A DNA stretch of 59,391 bases from Marinobacterium rhizophilum DSM 18822. GTDB lineage: Bacteria > Pseudomonadota > Gammaproteobacteria > Pseudomonadales > Balneatricaceae. The position numbers and the translations under genes are program-made. The notes beneath the pieces were generated by a model. That model was not told where the DNA came from, ran no database searches, and saw only the letters and a list, made by a program, of their open reading frames with translations. Each line of letters opens with the position of its first letter. The stretch's first letter is position 1. The DNA is taken from contig NZ_KB899117.1 in the NCBI RefSeq assembly GCF_000378045.1, forward strand, positions 1-59,391, read 5' to 3'. This document shows positions 1 to 8,041 of this stretch, piece after piece.

Positions 1-1006
1 CGAACTTCTCCGCGACCAGATCGCTGTATCCCTTGGAGGTGGCCCAGGTAACGAACTCGGTGGCGGCGTCCTTGGCATCGGAGCTGGCCGGAATCGCCAG
101 CGCCCAGGACCAGAGCCAGCCGGCGCCTTTCTCGGTTACCTGCTTCGGAGCCAATGCAAAGCCCACCTTGTCTGCAACCACGCTCTCCTTCGGGTCGGTG
201 ACGAAGGAACCAGCCACGGTGGCATCGACCCACATGGCACACTTGCCGGAGTTGAACAGTGCCAGGGATTCGTTGAAGCCGTTGGAGGATACTCCCGGCG
301 GGCCGTACTTGTTCAGGACATCGACATAGAACTCGATCGCATTGGTCCAGGCTTCGCCGGTGAACTCCGGCTTCCAACCCTCGTCGAACCAGCGTGCACC
401 AAAGCTGTTGGCCAGGGTCGTCACGATCCCCATGTTCTCGCCCCAGCCCGCCTTGCCACGCAGACAGAGACCGTACTGATCCTGCTCCGGCTTGTGCAAC
501 GCCTTGGCGAAGTCGCGCATCTGCTCCCAGCTCGGCTGTTCGGGCATGCTGAGGCCTGCCGCCTCGAACAGGTCCTTGCGGTAATAGGTCATGGAGCTTT
601 CGGAATAGAACGGCAGCGCATAGAGCGTGCCTTCTGCCGACAGGCCGTTACGCACCGACGGGAAAATATCCTCAAGGTCATAGTCCGCCGGCAGGTTGTC
701 CATGGGCTTGAGCCAGCCTTTTTTGCCCCAGATCGGGGTTTCGTACATGCCGATGGTCATGACATCAAACTGACCGCCATCAGTGGCGATATCGGTGGTC
801 AGACGCTGACGCAGCACGTTCTCCTCCAGCACCACCCACTCCAGCTTGATGTCCGGGTTGGCCTGTTCAAAGGTGCTGGACAGCTCCTGCATGCGGATCA
901 TGTCGCCGTTGTTCACGGTGCCGATGGTCACAGTGGCGGCGCTGGCGCCCAGGGATGCCAGTGCCATGGAGGATGCCAGCAGCGTGGGAATAAGACGTGG
1001 TTTCAT
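1..1006 (-). CDS. ABC transporter sugar/polyol-binding protein (5' part only)
   Basis: This is the periplasmic solute-binding subunit of a family 1 sugar ABC importer. About 335 codons are visible and the C-terminus runs off the window. The N-terminus is a clear Sec signal peptide (MKPRLIPTLLASSMALASLG, cut after about residue 23). The body has the family pattern: an early FDVMTIGMYE stretch, a YYRKDLFEAAGL motif, and a late stretch with CAMWVDATVAGSF. It resembles SmoE/MtlE sorbitol-mannitol binding proteins. The start at 1006 has an AGGAGT ribosome site just upstream. It is divergent from an AraC regulator of the MtlR type, which supports polyol uptake; permease and ATPase genes would lie before the window. 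The family is certain; mannitol or sorbitol as substrate is inference. Confidence 0.85.
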   Translation of the reverse strand, partial: MKPRLIPTLLASSMALASLGASAATVTIGTVNNGDMIRMQELSSTFEQANPDIKLEWVVLEENVLRQRLTTDIATDGGQFDVMTIGMYETPIWGKKGWLKPMDNLPADYDLEDIFPSVRNGLSAEGTLYALPFYSESSMTYYRKDLFEAAGLSMPEQPSWEQMRDFAKALHKPEQDQYGLCLRGKAGWGENMGIVTTLANSFGARWFDEGWKPEFTGEAWTNAIEFYVDVLNKYGPPGVSSNGFNESLALFNSGKCAMWVDATVAGSFVTDPKESVVADKVGFALAPKQVTEKGAGWLWSWALAIPASSDAKDAATEFVTWATSKGYSDLVAEKF

Positions 1007-1516
1007 TGAGCTACACTCCTGTACTGATTCGCTGATCAGCCTTGTTGTTATATTTCTTGTCTTCCCTCCTCTGCGTAATCAGGTCATGCAGTGGGGAGCG
1101 AGGGTGTGTCCATTACACGCTTGCGCGCCGATCAAAACAAATGCAAAAACCACCCGATTTCTATACTTTTTTGCACTCCTGAAAAGTAGAAGATCCAGAA
1201 GAAAACAAAAAAAGTTAAACTTATACCTTTTATTTCAATTAGTTATCGAAACGAAGGGGGGTGACTCTAAAAAATGAAGTGTACAGGTTATCGACGCTGC
1301 GCTAGTCTGAAGCCGTTTCCCGCTTAGCGCCCGAGCTGCCTGTCAGGCTTGACCGGTCGTAACGAGGGAAAGTCCGTTTTGAGGCAGTTTTTGAGCTCTT
1401 TTGAGGCGAATAGTGGTTCTATTTAACAAAAAAGAGGACAAAAAATGACCAGAATCGGCTTTTCCGCAGTAGATCAGTGTTAAGTCCGACAGGCTGCCAG
1501 GAGGCCCGTTCAAGCC
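1007..1516. promoter_or_regulatory. Divergent promoter region between binding protein and AraC regulator
   Basis: This is a 510-base non-coding stretch, notably AT-rich from about 1130 to 1290 against a GC-rich background. It holds an inverted repeat, TGCAAAAA at 1142-1149 and TTTTTGCA at 1168-1175, about 140 bases upstream of the binding-protein start. That is a reasonable place for the regulator to bind, but AraC proteins usually bind direct repeats, so the assignment is weak. No ORF or RNA gene is recognisable. Confidence 0.45.
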
Positions 1517-2413
1517 ATGTCCCAGCGTGCCGATCGACAGGCAGATCCTGCCTACGAACTCATCAATCCCCTTGAGCATAGCTCGATCATGTACCGCCAG
1601 CATGGTTTTCCCCATCCACTGGTACGCTGGCATTATCACCGCGAATACGAACTGCACCTGATCACACAGAGCTCTGGCAAGGTCTTCGTGGGTGATTACA
1701 TCGGCAATTTTTACCCCGGCAACCTGATCCTCACCGGCCCCAACCTGCCCCATAACTGGATCAGCCAGACCGATAATGGCGAAACCTTCGACGAACGCGA
1801 CAGGGTCGTCACCTTTACCGATGAACTGATCCAGTCGGCTCGCGCAGTATTTCCGGAGATCACCTCCCTCGACGCCCTGCTGCAGCGTTCAAGGTTCGGC
1901 ATTCAGTTTCAGGGCCCGGCGCTGATCAGCCAGGTTAGCGCGCTGATGCAGGAAATATCGCAAACCGAAGGCCTCAGACGATTGGCGGCCTTTTTAAGTT
2001 TAATGAGCCTGCTGGCGGAATCCGATCAGTACAATCTGCTGTCCAGCGATCAGTACCAGCGCCTTGGCGGCGAGAAAAACCAGCACCGGGTCAATCTGGC
2101 GGTGAACTACATTGTCGAACATTACAACCGCGACCTGGGTCTGGACGAAGTCGCCGAACACCTGGGGATGCAACCGACCTATTTTTCGAAGTTCTTTCGC
2201 CAGGCCACAGGGCGGCGTTTCGTCGAATTTATCAACAGCCTGCGCATCACGCGGGCCTGCGACCTGCTGGCCCACAGCGATCTGCCCATCACCGAGATCT
2301 GCTTCGATGTGGGCTTTACCAACATCTCCAACTTCAATCGCCGCTTCCAGGCACTCAAGGGCATGACGCCATCGGACTACCGCAAACTGGCGCCAGTCGC
2401 CAGCGCGACCTGA
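1517..2413 (+). CDS. AraC-family regulator, MtlR-like
   Basis: This 298-residue transcription activator has an N-terminal cupin sensor domain (about residues 25-110; WHYHREYELHLI and the LTGPNLPHNW turn) and a C-terminal double helix-turn-helix (about residues 185-290; ending with the NISNFNRRFQALKGMTPSDYR signature). It is divergent from a polyol-type ABC binding protein, the arrangement known for mannitol/arabitol operon activators in pseudomonads, so control of that transporter is likely. The start at 1517 has AGGAGG about 12 bases upstream, a slightly long spacing. The effector is not readable from sequence. Confidence 0.85.
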   Translation: MSQRADRQADPAYELINPLEHSSIMYRQHGFPHPLVRWHYHREYELHLITQSSGKVFVGDYIGNFYPGNLILTGPNLPHNWISQTDNGETFDERDRVVTFTDELIQSARAVFPEITSLDALLQRSRFGIQFQGPALISQVSALMQEISQTEGLRRLAAFLSLMSLLAESDQYNLLSSDQYQRLGGEKNQHRVNLAVNYIVEHYNRDLGLDEVAEHLGMQPTYFSKFFRQATGRRFVEFINSLRITRACDLLAHSDLPITEICFDVGFTNISNFNRRFQALKGMTPSDYRKLAPVASAT

Positions 2414-2432
2414 GGCTTGCCGAGCGCAAGCC
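2414..2432. terminator. Small hairpin between convergent genes
   Basis: GGCTTGC (2414-2420) pairs with GCAAGCC (2426-2432) across a 5-base loop, directly after the AraC regulator stop and before the hutG stop. There is no strong T-run, so termination is only suggested. Confidence 0.35.
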
Positions 2433-2465
2433 CGCCCGCCGGTAATAAAATCTGCTGACCCGCGA

Positions 2466-3257
2466 TCAGTGCCCTTTCCAATCCAGCGCCGCCTGCAGCA
2501 GCTGCCTGAGGACCTGCCGAGTGGGTTGTGCCAGATCCGGGCGAAAGCCAAAGGGTTCGGTTTCATCCATGTAGGTACATTGCGCCAGTTCCAGCTGAAC
2601 GGCGTGAATACCCGCCTGCGGATCGCCATACTGGCGGGTGATATAGCCGCCCTTGAAGCGACCGTTAAATACGTGGCTGTAGTCCTTTTGCTGTGCGCAC
2701 ACCGCCTGCAACCGCGCCGCCAGCTCAGGATTGCAGCTGGCACCACTGTTGGTGCCCAGGTTCAGGTCCGGCAGGCGGCCGTCGAACAGGCGCGGGACCT
2801 GCGATCGGATGGAATGTGCATCCCAGAGCAGCGCATAGCCGAACTCGGCCTTGAGGCGCTGCAACTCCGCCTGCAGGGTCTGGTGATAGGGAGTCCAGAT
2901 CTCTGCCAGGTAACGGGCACGTTCCTGTGCAGACGGCGCCAGCCCGTCGCGGAACAGCGGACGGCCATCGAACAGCGTATTCGGGTAGAGCCCGGTGGTG
3001 GCCGTGGCGTACAGCGGCGTGTCGTCGGCCGGGCGGTTGAGATCGATCACATAGCGCGAATAACGTGCCTCCAGCACACTGGCCCCCAGCGCGCCTGCAA
3101 AATCGTACAGCTCGGGAATGTGCCAGTCGGTATCGGCGAGATTCATCGCCTCGGGCACCAGCCCCGCCTCGACAGCCGGTGTCAGGCATGTACCGGGATG
3201 CGGCATGCTGATCAGCAGCGGCACTCGACCGCGCGTGAAATTTAGAACGTTCTCCAT
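2466..3257 (-). CDS. hutG: N-formylglutamate deformylase (HutG)
   Basis: HutG hydrolyses N-formyl-L-glutamate to glutamate and formate, the last step of the five-step histidine pathway in pseudomonads. It has 263 residues, normal for the family. The N-terminus carries the SMPHPGT motif (residues 17-23), and further on come YVIDLNRP and the metal/active-site segment LLWDAHSIRS. The start at 3257 is set by GGAGG seven bases upstream. It lies on the same strand as hutD, and hutF is divergent from hutD; together these genes finish formimidoylglutamate breakdown. A HutC-like palindrome about 150 bases upstream suggests its own regulated promoter. Confidence 0.93.
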   Translation of the reverse strand: MENVLNFTRGRVPLLISMPHPGTCLTPAVEAGLVPEAMNLADTDWHIPELYDFAGALGASVLEARYSRYVIDLNRPADDTPLYATATTGLYPNTLFDGRPLFRDGLAPSAQERARYLAEIWTPYHQTLQAELQRLKAEFGYALLWDAHSIRSQVPRLFDGRLPDLNLGTNSGASCNPELAARLQAVCAQQKDYSHVFNGRFKGGYITRQYGDPQAGIHAVQLELAQCTYMDETEPFGFRPDLAQPTRQVLRQLLQAALDWKGH

Positions 3258-3407
3258 GGATACCTCCGTATGCTCCGTTTATGTTTGCGGATGCTGCGTG
3301 GCAACCGGGCCTGCCCGTAAAACGGCCTGGCCGGCGGCACACGCAAAGCCGCTCCAGACCGGGGAAAAAACAGGACCAAGCCGGCTGGCCGGGCTTCACA
3401 CTCTAAA

Positions 3408-3417
3408 TGTATATACA
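3408..3417. promoter_or_regulatory. HutC-like operator upstream of hutG
   Basis: The 10-base perfect palindrome TGTATATACA lies in the 288-base gap between hutG and hutD. The identical site occurs at 4267-4276 before hutF. It resembles the HutC (GntR family) core known from pseudomonads, so urocanate-responsive repression is the likely role. HutC itself is not encoded in this window. The rest of the gap shows no ORF. Confidence 0.65.
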
Positions 3418-3545
3418 AATATCTTTACAGGCCACTGAACATCACAGATGCCAACTCTGCACACCGTCTCGATACTATCCGCTTCGACAGCATCCGATTA
3501 AAAGCCAAGCGGGCCGGGCTCAGAACAGCGTCTGCTCACCCGGTG

Positions 3546-4130
3546 CTAAAGGGGCGTCAATTCAATCAGGCAGCAGTTCAGCGCCACCGGCGCCGACAGC
3601 GTCAGTTCCAGCAGCTTCCCGTCGCCGCCGATGCCAAGACAGTCGTAACGTCCCAGCACACCGCAGTCGTCTCCTTGCCGGTTAACCTGCAGGCCCTCGC
3701 CAGCGCTGAACAGCAGGACGGTTGCTGCCGAGCTGAACAGCCGCTGGGCCTGCTCTATGCGCAGCCACTGCAGGCGCGCGCTATAACGCTGGGGCGCATA
3801 GATCAGGTTGAAATCACGGATTGCACCGTTCAGCAGGCGACACTCCACCCGGCTGTCTCCCGCAAAGGCATAGGGATCAAAGGCGCGCAGCGGGCGAGAA
3901 TCGGCACCGTCGACGCTCAGGCACATACCCTCTCCCTCCAGCACACTGATGATGCGTTGGTATCCGGCGAACGACGAAAAGGCGCCCGCCTCGTCGATAT
4001 CCGCGATCGATACGCGCCAGCCAAACCCATCCAGGTTCACGCCGGCATCGCGCATGATTTCCAGCGTGGTGCCTGCACCGTTTTTCCAGGGCATGCGCGG
4101 ATACCCTGGCGCGCGCAAAAGTTGAATCAT
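3546..4130 (-). CDS. hutD: HutD family protein
   Basis: HutD is a bicupin accessory protein of histidine utilisation. It is thought to limit hut expression or bind formylglutamate or a related metabolite; it is not a core enzyme. The 194 residues match the family length. The start MIQLLRAPGYPRMPWKNG at 4130 is typical of HutD and has GAAGGAAAGG just upstream; the frame is open further upstream, but those residues do not look like HutD. Later signatures include GWRVSIADIDEAGAFSSF and the glycine-rich VLEGEGM turn. It is divergent from hutF, with the HutC-like sites between them. Confidence 0.9.
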   Translation of the reverse strand: MIQLLRAPGYPRMPWKNGAGTTLEIMRDAGVNLDGFGWRVSIADIDEAGAFSSFAGYQRIISVLEGEGMCLSVDGADSRPLRAFDPYAFAGDSRVECRLLNGAIRDFNLIYAPQRYSARLQWLRIEQAQRLFSSAATVLLFSAGEGLQVNRQGDDCGVLGRYDCLGIGGDGKLLELTLSAPVALNCCLIELTPL

Positions 4131-4254
4131 GATCGAAACCTTTCCTTCAGGCTGTGACACATCCTCGAACACTGCAGGTGCGTATTGAACAGGCGTATCG
4201 TTAAGCCCCATGATTGAGCCGTGAAAATAGCAGTTTACGCACCTTGAAAACACA

Positions 4255-4276
4255 TGTATATATCTATGTATATACA
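4255..4276. promoter_or_regulatory. HutC-like operator pair in hutD/hutF divergent promoter
   Basis: The perfect palindrome TGTATATACA at 4267-4276 is preceded by a half-like TGTATATA at 4255-4262. It lies 22 bases before the hutF start and between the two divergent genes, so one repressor could control both. The full palindrome is identical to the site at 3408-3417. Confidence 0.65.
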
Positions 4277-4297
4277 ATTGAAAACACGAGGACCAGG

Positions 4298-5665
4298 ATG
4301 CCAACCTATTACGCTGAACGCGCACTACTTCCACAGGGCTGGGCCGATGCGGTGCGCATCGAGGTGTCATCCGACGGCTTTATCCAGGATATCCAGACAC
4401 GGGCGAGCAGCGACGGCGCACACACTCTGAAGGGGCCCGTGCTGCCGGGGATGCCCAACCTTCACTCCCATGCGTTTCAGCGCGCCATGGCGGGTCTGGC
4501 CGAAGTGGCCGGCAACCCGCAGGACAGTTTCTGGACCTGGCGCGAGTTGATGTACAAGCTGGTCGGCCGCATAACCCCGCAACAGCTGGAGACCATCGCC
4601 TGCCAGCTCTACATCGAAATGCTCAAAGCAGGCTATACCCATGTCGCCGAATTCCACTACGTGCACCACGATCCGCACGGCCACCACTACAGCGAACCGG
4701 CAGAGCTGGCCCTGCGGATCAGCCGGGCGGCCGAAAGCAGTGGCATTGGCCTGACCCTGCTGCCGGTGCTGTACAGCCATGCGGGATTCGGCGGACAGCC
4801 AGCGCACGATGGACAGCGCCGTTTCATCAATGATGTTGACGGCTACCTCAGTTTGCTGGAGTCCATACGCGCGCACCAGAGCGCACACACCAGCCAATCC
4901 ACGGGGCTCTGTTTCCATTCGCTGCGTGCGGTAACACCCGAGCAGATGACGCAGGTGCTGGCGGTCGACACCCGCCGCTGTCCTATCCATATTCACATCG
5001 CCGAGCAGCAGCAGGAAGTTGACGACTGCCTGGCCTGGAGCGGGCGCCGGCCACTGCAATGGCTTTACGAGAATGTACCGGTGGATGATCGCTGGTGCCT
5101 GGTGCATGCCACCCATGCCACGGCGGACGAAGTGACATCCATGGCCCGCAGCCGGGCGGTGGTTGGGATATGCCCGACCACCGAAGCGAATCTCGGCGAC
5201 GGCATTTTCCCGGCGACCGATTACCTGGCCCAGGGCGGGCGTTTTGGCATCGGCTCGGACAGCCATGTATCGCTCAGCGTTGTGGAAGAACTGCGCTGGC
5301 TGGAGTATGGGCAGCGTCTGCGCGATGAGAAGCGCAACCGCCTGTATCGCCAGGACAACCCGATGATTGGCCGCACGCTTTTCGATACGGCGCTGGCCGG
5401 TGGCGCCCAGGCGTCAGGTCAAGCCATCGGCGCTCTCGCCGTCGGCAAGCGCGCCGACCTGCTGGTACTGGACAACAACGACCCCTACCTGGCGACCGCC
5501 CAGGGCGACGCACTGCTCAATCGCTGGCTGTTCGCCAGCAGCAGTAACCCAGTGAAAGATGTGATGGTTGCGGGGCAATGGGTGATACAAGAGGGTCATC
5601 ACCCGCTGGAAGAAACCAGCGCGACCCGCTTCAGACAGGTACTCAAGTCGCTGTTGGACGCCTGA
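4298..5665 (+). CDS. hutF: Formimidoylglutamate deiminase (HutF)
   Basis: HutF converts N-formimidoyl-L-glutamate to N-formyl-L-glutamate and ammonia, feeding HutG. It has 455 residues and belongs to the amidohydrolase superfamily. Metal-binding motifs appear in order: NLHSHAFQRAMAG (HxH) about residue 50, HIHIAEQ about residue 230, VHATH about residue 270, and GSDSHVSLS about residue 320. The ATG at 4298 gives the normal family N-terminus (MPTYYAERALLPQGW) and has GAGGA six bases upstream; the frame is open further upstream, but that extra sequence covers the operator. It forms the five-step pathway with hutG; hutH, hutU and hutI are not in the window. Confidence 0.93.
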   Translation: MPTYYAERALLPQGWADAVRIEVSSDGFIQDIQTRASSDGAHTLKGPVLPGMPNLHSHAFQRAMAGLAEVAGNPQDSFWTWRELMYKLVGRITPQQLETIACQLYIEMLKAGYTHVAEFHYVHHDPHGHHYSEPAELALRISRAAESSGIGLTLLPVLYSHAGFGGQPAHDGQRRFINDVDGYLSLLESIRAHQSAHTSQSTGLCFHSLRAVTPEQMTQVLAVDTRRCPIHIHIAEQQQEVDDCLAWSGRRPLQWLYENVPVDDRWCLVHATHATADEVTSMARSRAVVGICPTTEANLGDGIFPATDYLAQGGRFGIGSDSHVSLSVVEELRWLEYGQRLRDEKRNRLYRQDNPMIGRTLFDTALAGGAQASGQAIGALAVGKRADLLVLDNNDPYLATAQGDALLNRWLFASSSNPVKDVMVAGQWVIQEGHHPLEETSATRFRQVLKSLLDA

Positions 5666-5791
5666 CGGCTTAATGACGACCAGCCTGAACATTAAGGCCG
5701 GGATAAGCCTGCGATACACTCAGGGTGTTGTGCTGGCGCACAGCGCCCCGTCATCGCCAAGCCACAGAGCAGCTCGGCGCTTTCGCCCCTG

Positions 5792-5828
5792 CAGCAGGTT
5801 GGGCTTCTCTGGCGAAGCCAACCTGCTG
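5792..5828. terminator. Long hairpin between convergent hutF and cupin genes
   Basis: A 15-base-pair stem with one bulged G: CAGCAGGTTGGGCTTC (5792-5807) pairs with GAAGCCAACCTGCTG (5814-5828). It sits between two convergent genes. No U-tract follows on either strand, so it may be a processing or transcription-blocking hairpin rather than a classical terminator. Confidence 0.5.
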
Positions 5829-5838
5829 ACACGAAGTC

Positions 5839-6183
5839 TTAAGCGAAGACGAAGTACTTGCGCACTGTCTCCACGACTTCCCAGGTGCCCTTCATACCGG
5901 GTTCGATCACGAATACATCACCGGCCTTGAGGTGTACCGGCTCCTCGCCTTCGGGAGTGATGATGCAGTAGCCGTCGAGAAAGTGGCAGAATTCCCACTT
6001 GTCGTAATCCACTTCGAATTTGCCTGGGGTGCAGATCCAGGTGCCCATGATCTTGCTGCCGTCCTCGGAGAGGTAGGCATTGAGGTTCACGGTATGCGGG
6101 TCGCCGCCGATACGCTTCCACTTGGTGGCGTCAACAACCGGAGTGGGGCAGGTTTCGCGCATTACGGTGATGAAATCGGACAT
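5839..6183 (-). CDS. Small cupin domain protein
   Basis: This 114-residue single-domain cupin is of the EutQ / ureidoglycine-aminohydrolase-like type (cupin_3). The second cupin half reads EFCHFLDGYCIITPEGEEP followed by LKAGDVFVIEPGMKGTWEV. The family's conserved surface is present, but the usual metal-binding histidines are sparse. The start at 6183 has GGAG a few bases upstream. Such cupins often bind or tautomerise small amine metabolites; no specific substrate can be read. It is separated from the aminotransferase operon by a repeat block, so co-function is not implied. Confidence 0.8.
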   Translation of the reverse strand: MSDFITVMRETCPTPVVDATKWKRIGGDPHTVNLNAYLSEDGSKIMGTWICTPGKFEVDYDKWEFCHFLDGYCIITPEGEEPVHLKAGDVFVIEPGMKGTWEVVETVRKYFVFA

Positions 6184-6383
6184 GTCAGCTCCAAAGCGAT
6201 CTGATGAAAGATCGGCCATTGTAGGTCCAGTGCCGGTGCGGTGATTGTCTGGTTCCGACACCGAACGCGCAAAAACGCGCATGCATACGCGAGCCTGTGG
6301 GTGGCCTGCGCGTGAGCCGCAGTGAATGCAGCAACTGCGGCTTATGCAGCAAACAATAAACGGCCCATGCACCCGCAGGATGA

Positions 6384-6555
6384 CCGCCAAGGATGGCGGA
6401 AATGGTATTTTTGCAGGAGCAAAAAATACCAAAATACGTCCCTGTATAAACCCTGCTCCTGCACATCCATGTGCTCGCAGGATAAATACGTCCATGTATA
6501 AACCCTGCTCCTGCACATCCATGTGCTCGCAGGATAAATACGTCCATGTATAAAA
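6384..6555. repeat. REP-like block with 52-base tandem repeats
   Basis: Two small hairpins (CCGCC at 6384-6388 with GGCGG at 6395-6399; GGTATTTTTGC at 6404-6414 with GCAAAAAATACC at 6419-6430) precede a 52-base tandem repeat with copies starting at 6432 and 6484 and a partial third at 6536. Each full unit has an internal dyad, CACATCCATGTG, flanked by CTGC and GCAG. The block is non-coding and lies beyond the terminator of the aminotransferase operon. It looks like an interspersed REP-type element. Confidence 0.75.
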
Positions 6556-6578
6556 AACCGCCGAACGGAGTCGGCGGT
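6551..6578 (-). terminator. Rho-independent terminator of gabD-aminotransferase operon
   Basis: On the minus strand ACCGCCGA pairs with TCGGCGGT (6557-6564 with 6571-6578, 6-base loop) and is followed by a run of T. It lies about 90 bases after the aminotransferase stop. Confidence 0.85.
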
Positions 6579-6665
6579 GAAAGGTGATCGGGATGCAAGA
6601 CCGATCTGAGTGCAGTAACCCCTTCGAAGGCGTCGGCAAGGGTCACCGTGGAGAAACGATCAAAT

Positions 6666-8015
6666 TCAGGCCACGAGCTGTTCCCGGGTGACGAAATCCT
6701 GGGTGTCGGCCAGAGCCCTGCCGAACTTCTCGATGATTTCATCGACCTGGGCTTCGGTGATCACCAGCGGCGGGCAGAACGCCAGGCTGTTACCGGCCAC
6801 TGCACGCAGTATCAGGCCATGCTGTTCACAGGCACGCTGGGCAAAGGCGCCCACGCTACCGCCCGCGAAGCTCTTGCCGGTAGCCTTGTCCGCCACCAGC
6901 TCGATTGCACCGATCAGGCCGCTGCCGCGCACCTCGCCCACCAGCGGATGGTCGCGGAACTCAGCCAGACGACGCTGCAGGTAATCGCCCATTTTGGCGG
7001 CACGCTCAAAAATATTATCGCGCTGGTAGATCTCCAGCACTTTGAGCGATACCGCACAGGCCACAGGATGACCGGAATAGGTGTAGCCGTGACCGAATAC
7101 GCCGAGCTTATTGCTCGTATCGATCATCGCTTCGTACAGGTCTCCGCGAATCACCGAGGCGCTGATCGGTATATAGGCCGAAGACAGCTGCTTGGCCAGG
7201 GTCATCAGTGCCGGGCTTTCGATGCCCATGGTGTTGCAACCGAAATCCTGTCCGGTGCGGCCGAAACCGGTGATCACTTCGTCGGCCCAGAACAGGATGC
7301 CGTACTTGTTGAGGATGGCCTGCACTTTCTCGTAGTAGCCGGCCGGCGGCACGATCACCCCACTGGCGCCGGTGATCGGCTCGGCGATAAAGGCGGCGAT
7401 GGTATCCGGCCCTTCACGCAGGATCAGCTGCTCCAGGTTGTTGGTAATACGGGTCACGAAGTCCGCTTCGCTCTCGCCTGGCAGCGCGCCCCGGAAATAG
7501 TGCGGCGCATCGGTGCGCAGAATACCCAGCGCCTCGACCGGCAGGTCGAAGTTGGTCTGATTGACCGGCAGACCGGTCAGCGAAGCCGACGCCACGGTGA
7601 CACCGTGGTAGGAGCGCTCGCGGGCGATGATCTTGCGCTTTTGCGGCTGGCCGATCGCATTGAAGTAGTAGCGCAACAGCTTGATGTGGGTATCGTTGGC
7701 ATCGCTGCCGGAGCTGCCAAAAAACACCTTGGCGTTCTCGACCGGTACCATCTCGGCCAGCCGTTCTGCCAGTTCGATACCCGCACGGTGCGTCTTGCCA
7801 CCAAACATGTGCGAGAACGACAGCTTGCCCATCTGCTCGGCAGTGGCCTCGATCAGCTCCTTGTTGCCGTAGCCGAGCGACGTGCACCACAGGCCTGCCA
7901 TCCCCTCGAGATACTGCTTGCCCGTGTTGTCATAGACATAGACGCCTTCGCCACGCTCGATGGTCAGTTGCTCGGTCGCGGTGAAATTGGTCGTCGGGTA
8001 AATGATTGAACTCAT
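6666..8015 (-). CDS. Class III omega-amino-acid aminotransferase
   Basis: This 449-residue PLP-dependent aminotransferase of the omega-amino acid / diamine-pyruvate group (SpuC-like) carries LWCTSLGYGNKELIEA near the N-terminus, FFGSSGSDANDTHIKL for cofactor phosphate contact, the PLP-aspartate region FWADEVITGFGRTG, and the Schiff-base lysine in LAKQLSSAYIP. The start at 8015 has GAGGAAC upstream. It is the second gene of an operon 26 bases after gabD. The pairing suggests that an amine donor (putrescine, GABA or similar) is turned into an aldehyde that the dehydrogenase then oxidises. The exact amine is not readable. Confidence 0.88.
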   Translation of the reverse strand: MSSIIYPTTNFTATEQLTIERGEGVYVYDNTGKQYLEGMAGLWCTSLGYGNKELIEATAEQMGKLSFSHMFGGKTHRAGIELAERLAEMVPVENAKVFFGSSGSDANDTHIKLLRYYFNAIGQPQKRKIIARERSYHGVTVASASLTGLPVNQTNFDLPVEALGILRTDAPHYFRGALPGESEADFVTRITNNLEQLILREGPDTIAAFIAEPITGASGVIVPPAGYYEKVQAILNKYGILFWADEVITGFGRTGQDFGCNTMGIESPALMTLAKQLSSAYIPISASVIRGDLYEAMIDTSNKLGVFGHGYTYSGHPVACAVSLKVLEIYQRDNIFERAAKMGDYLQRRLAEFRDHPLVGEVRGSGLIGAIELVADKATGKSFAGGSVGAFAQRACEQHGLILRAVAGNSLAFCPPLVITEAQVDEIIEKFGRALADTQDFVTREQLVA

Positions 8016-8041
8016 GACTTGTTCCTCAATATCGCCTGTAG

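Noticed and set aside
3546-4370. Longer HutD start at the upstream end of the open frame
   Set aside because: The extra residues do not look like HutD and cover the divergent promoter; the start at 4130 has a good ribosome site and the family N-terminus.
6384-6555. CRISPR array
   Set aside because: Only two full tandem copies exist, with no spacers and no cas genes; the units are head-to-tail repeats with internal dyads.
6648-8009. Long open frame antisense to the aminotransferase
   Set aside because: It lies wholly opposite a well-supported gene, has no ribosome site, and its translation has low-complexity histidine/glutamine/arginine content typical of antisense in GC-rich codons. The same applies to the long frames opposite uvrB, the M19-like and BCCT genes, the second ALDH, the 576-residue gene and the RND pump.
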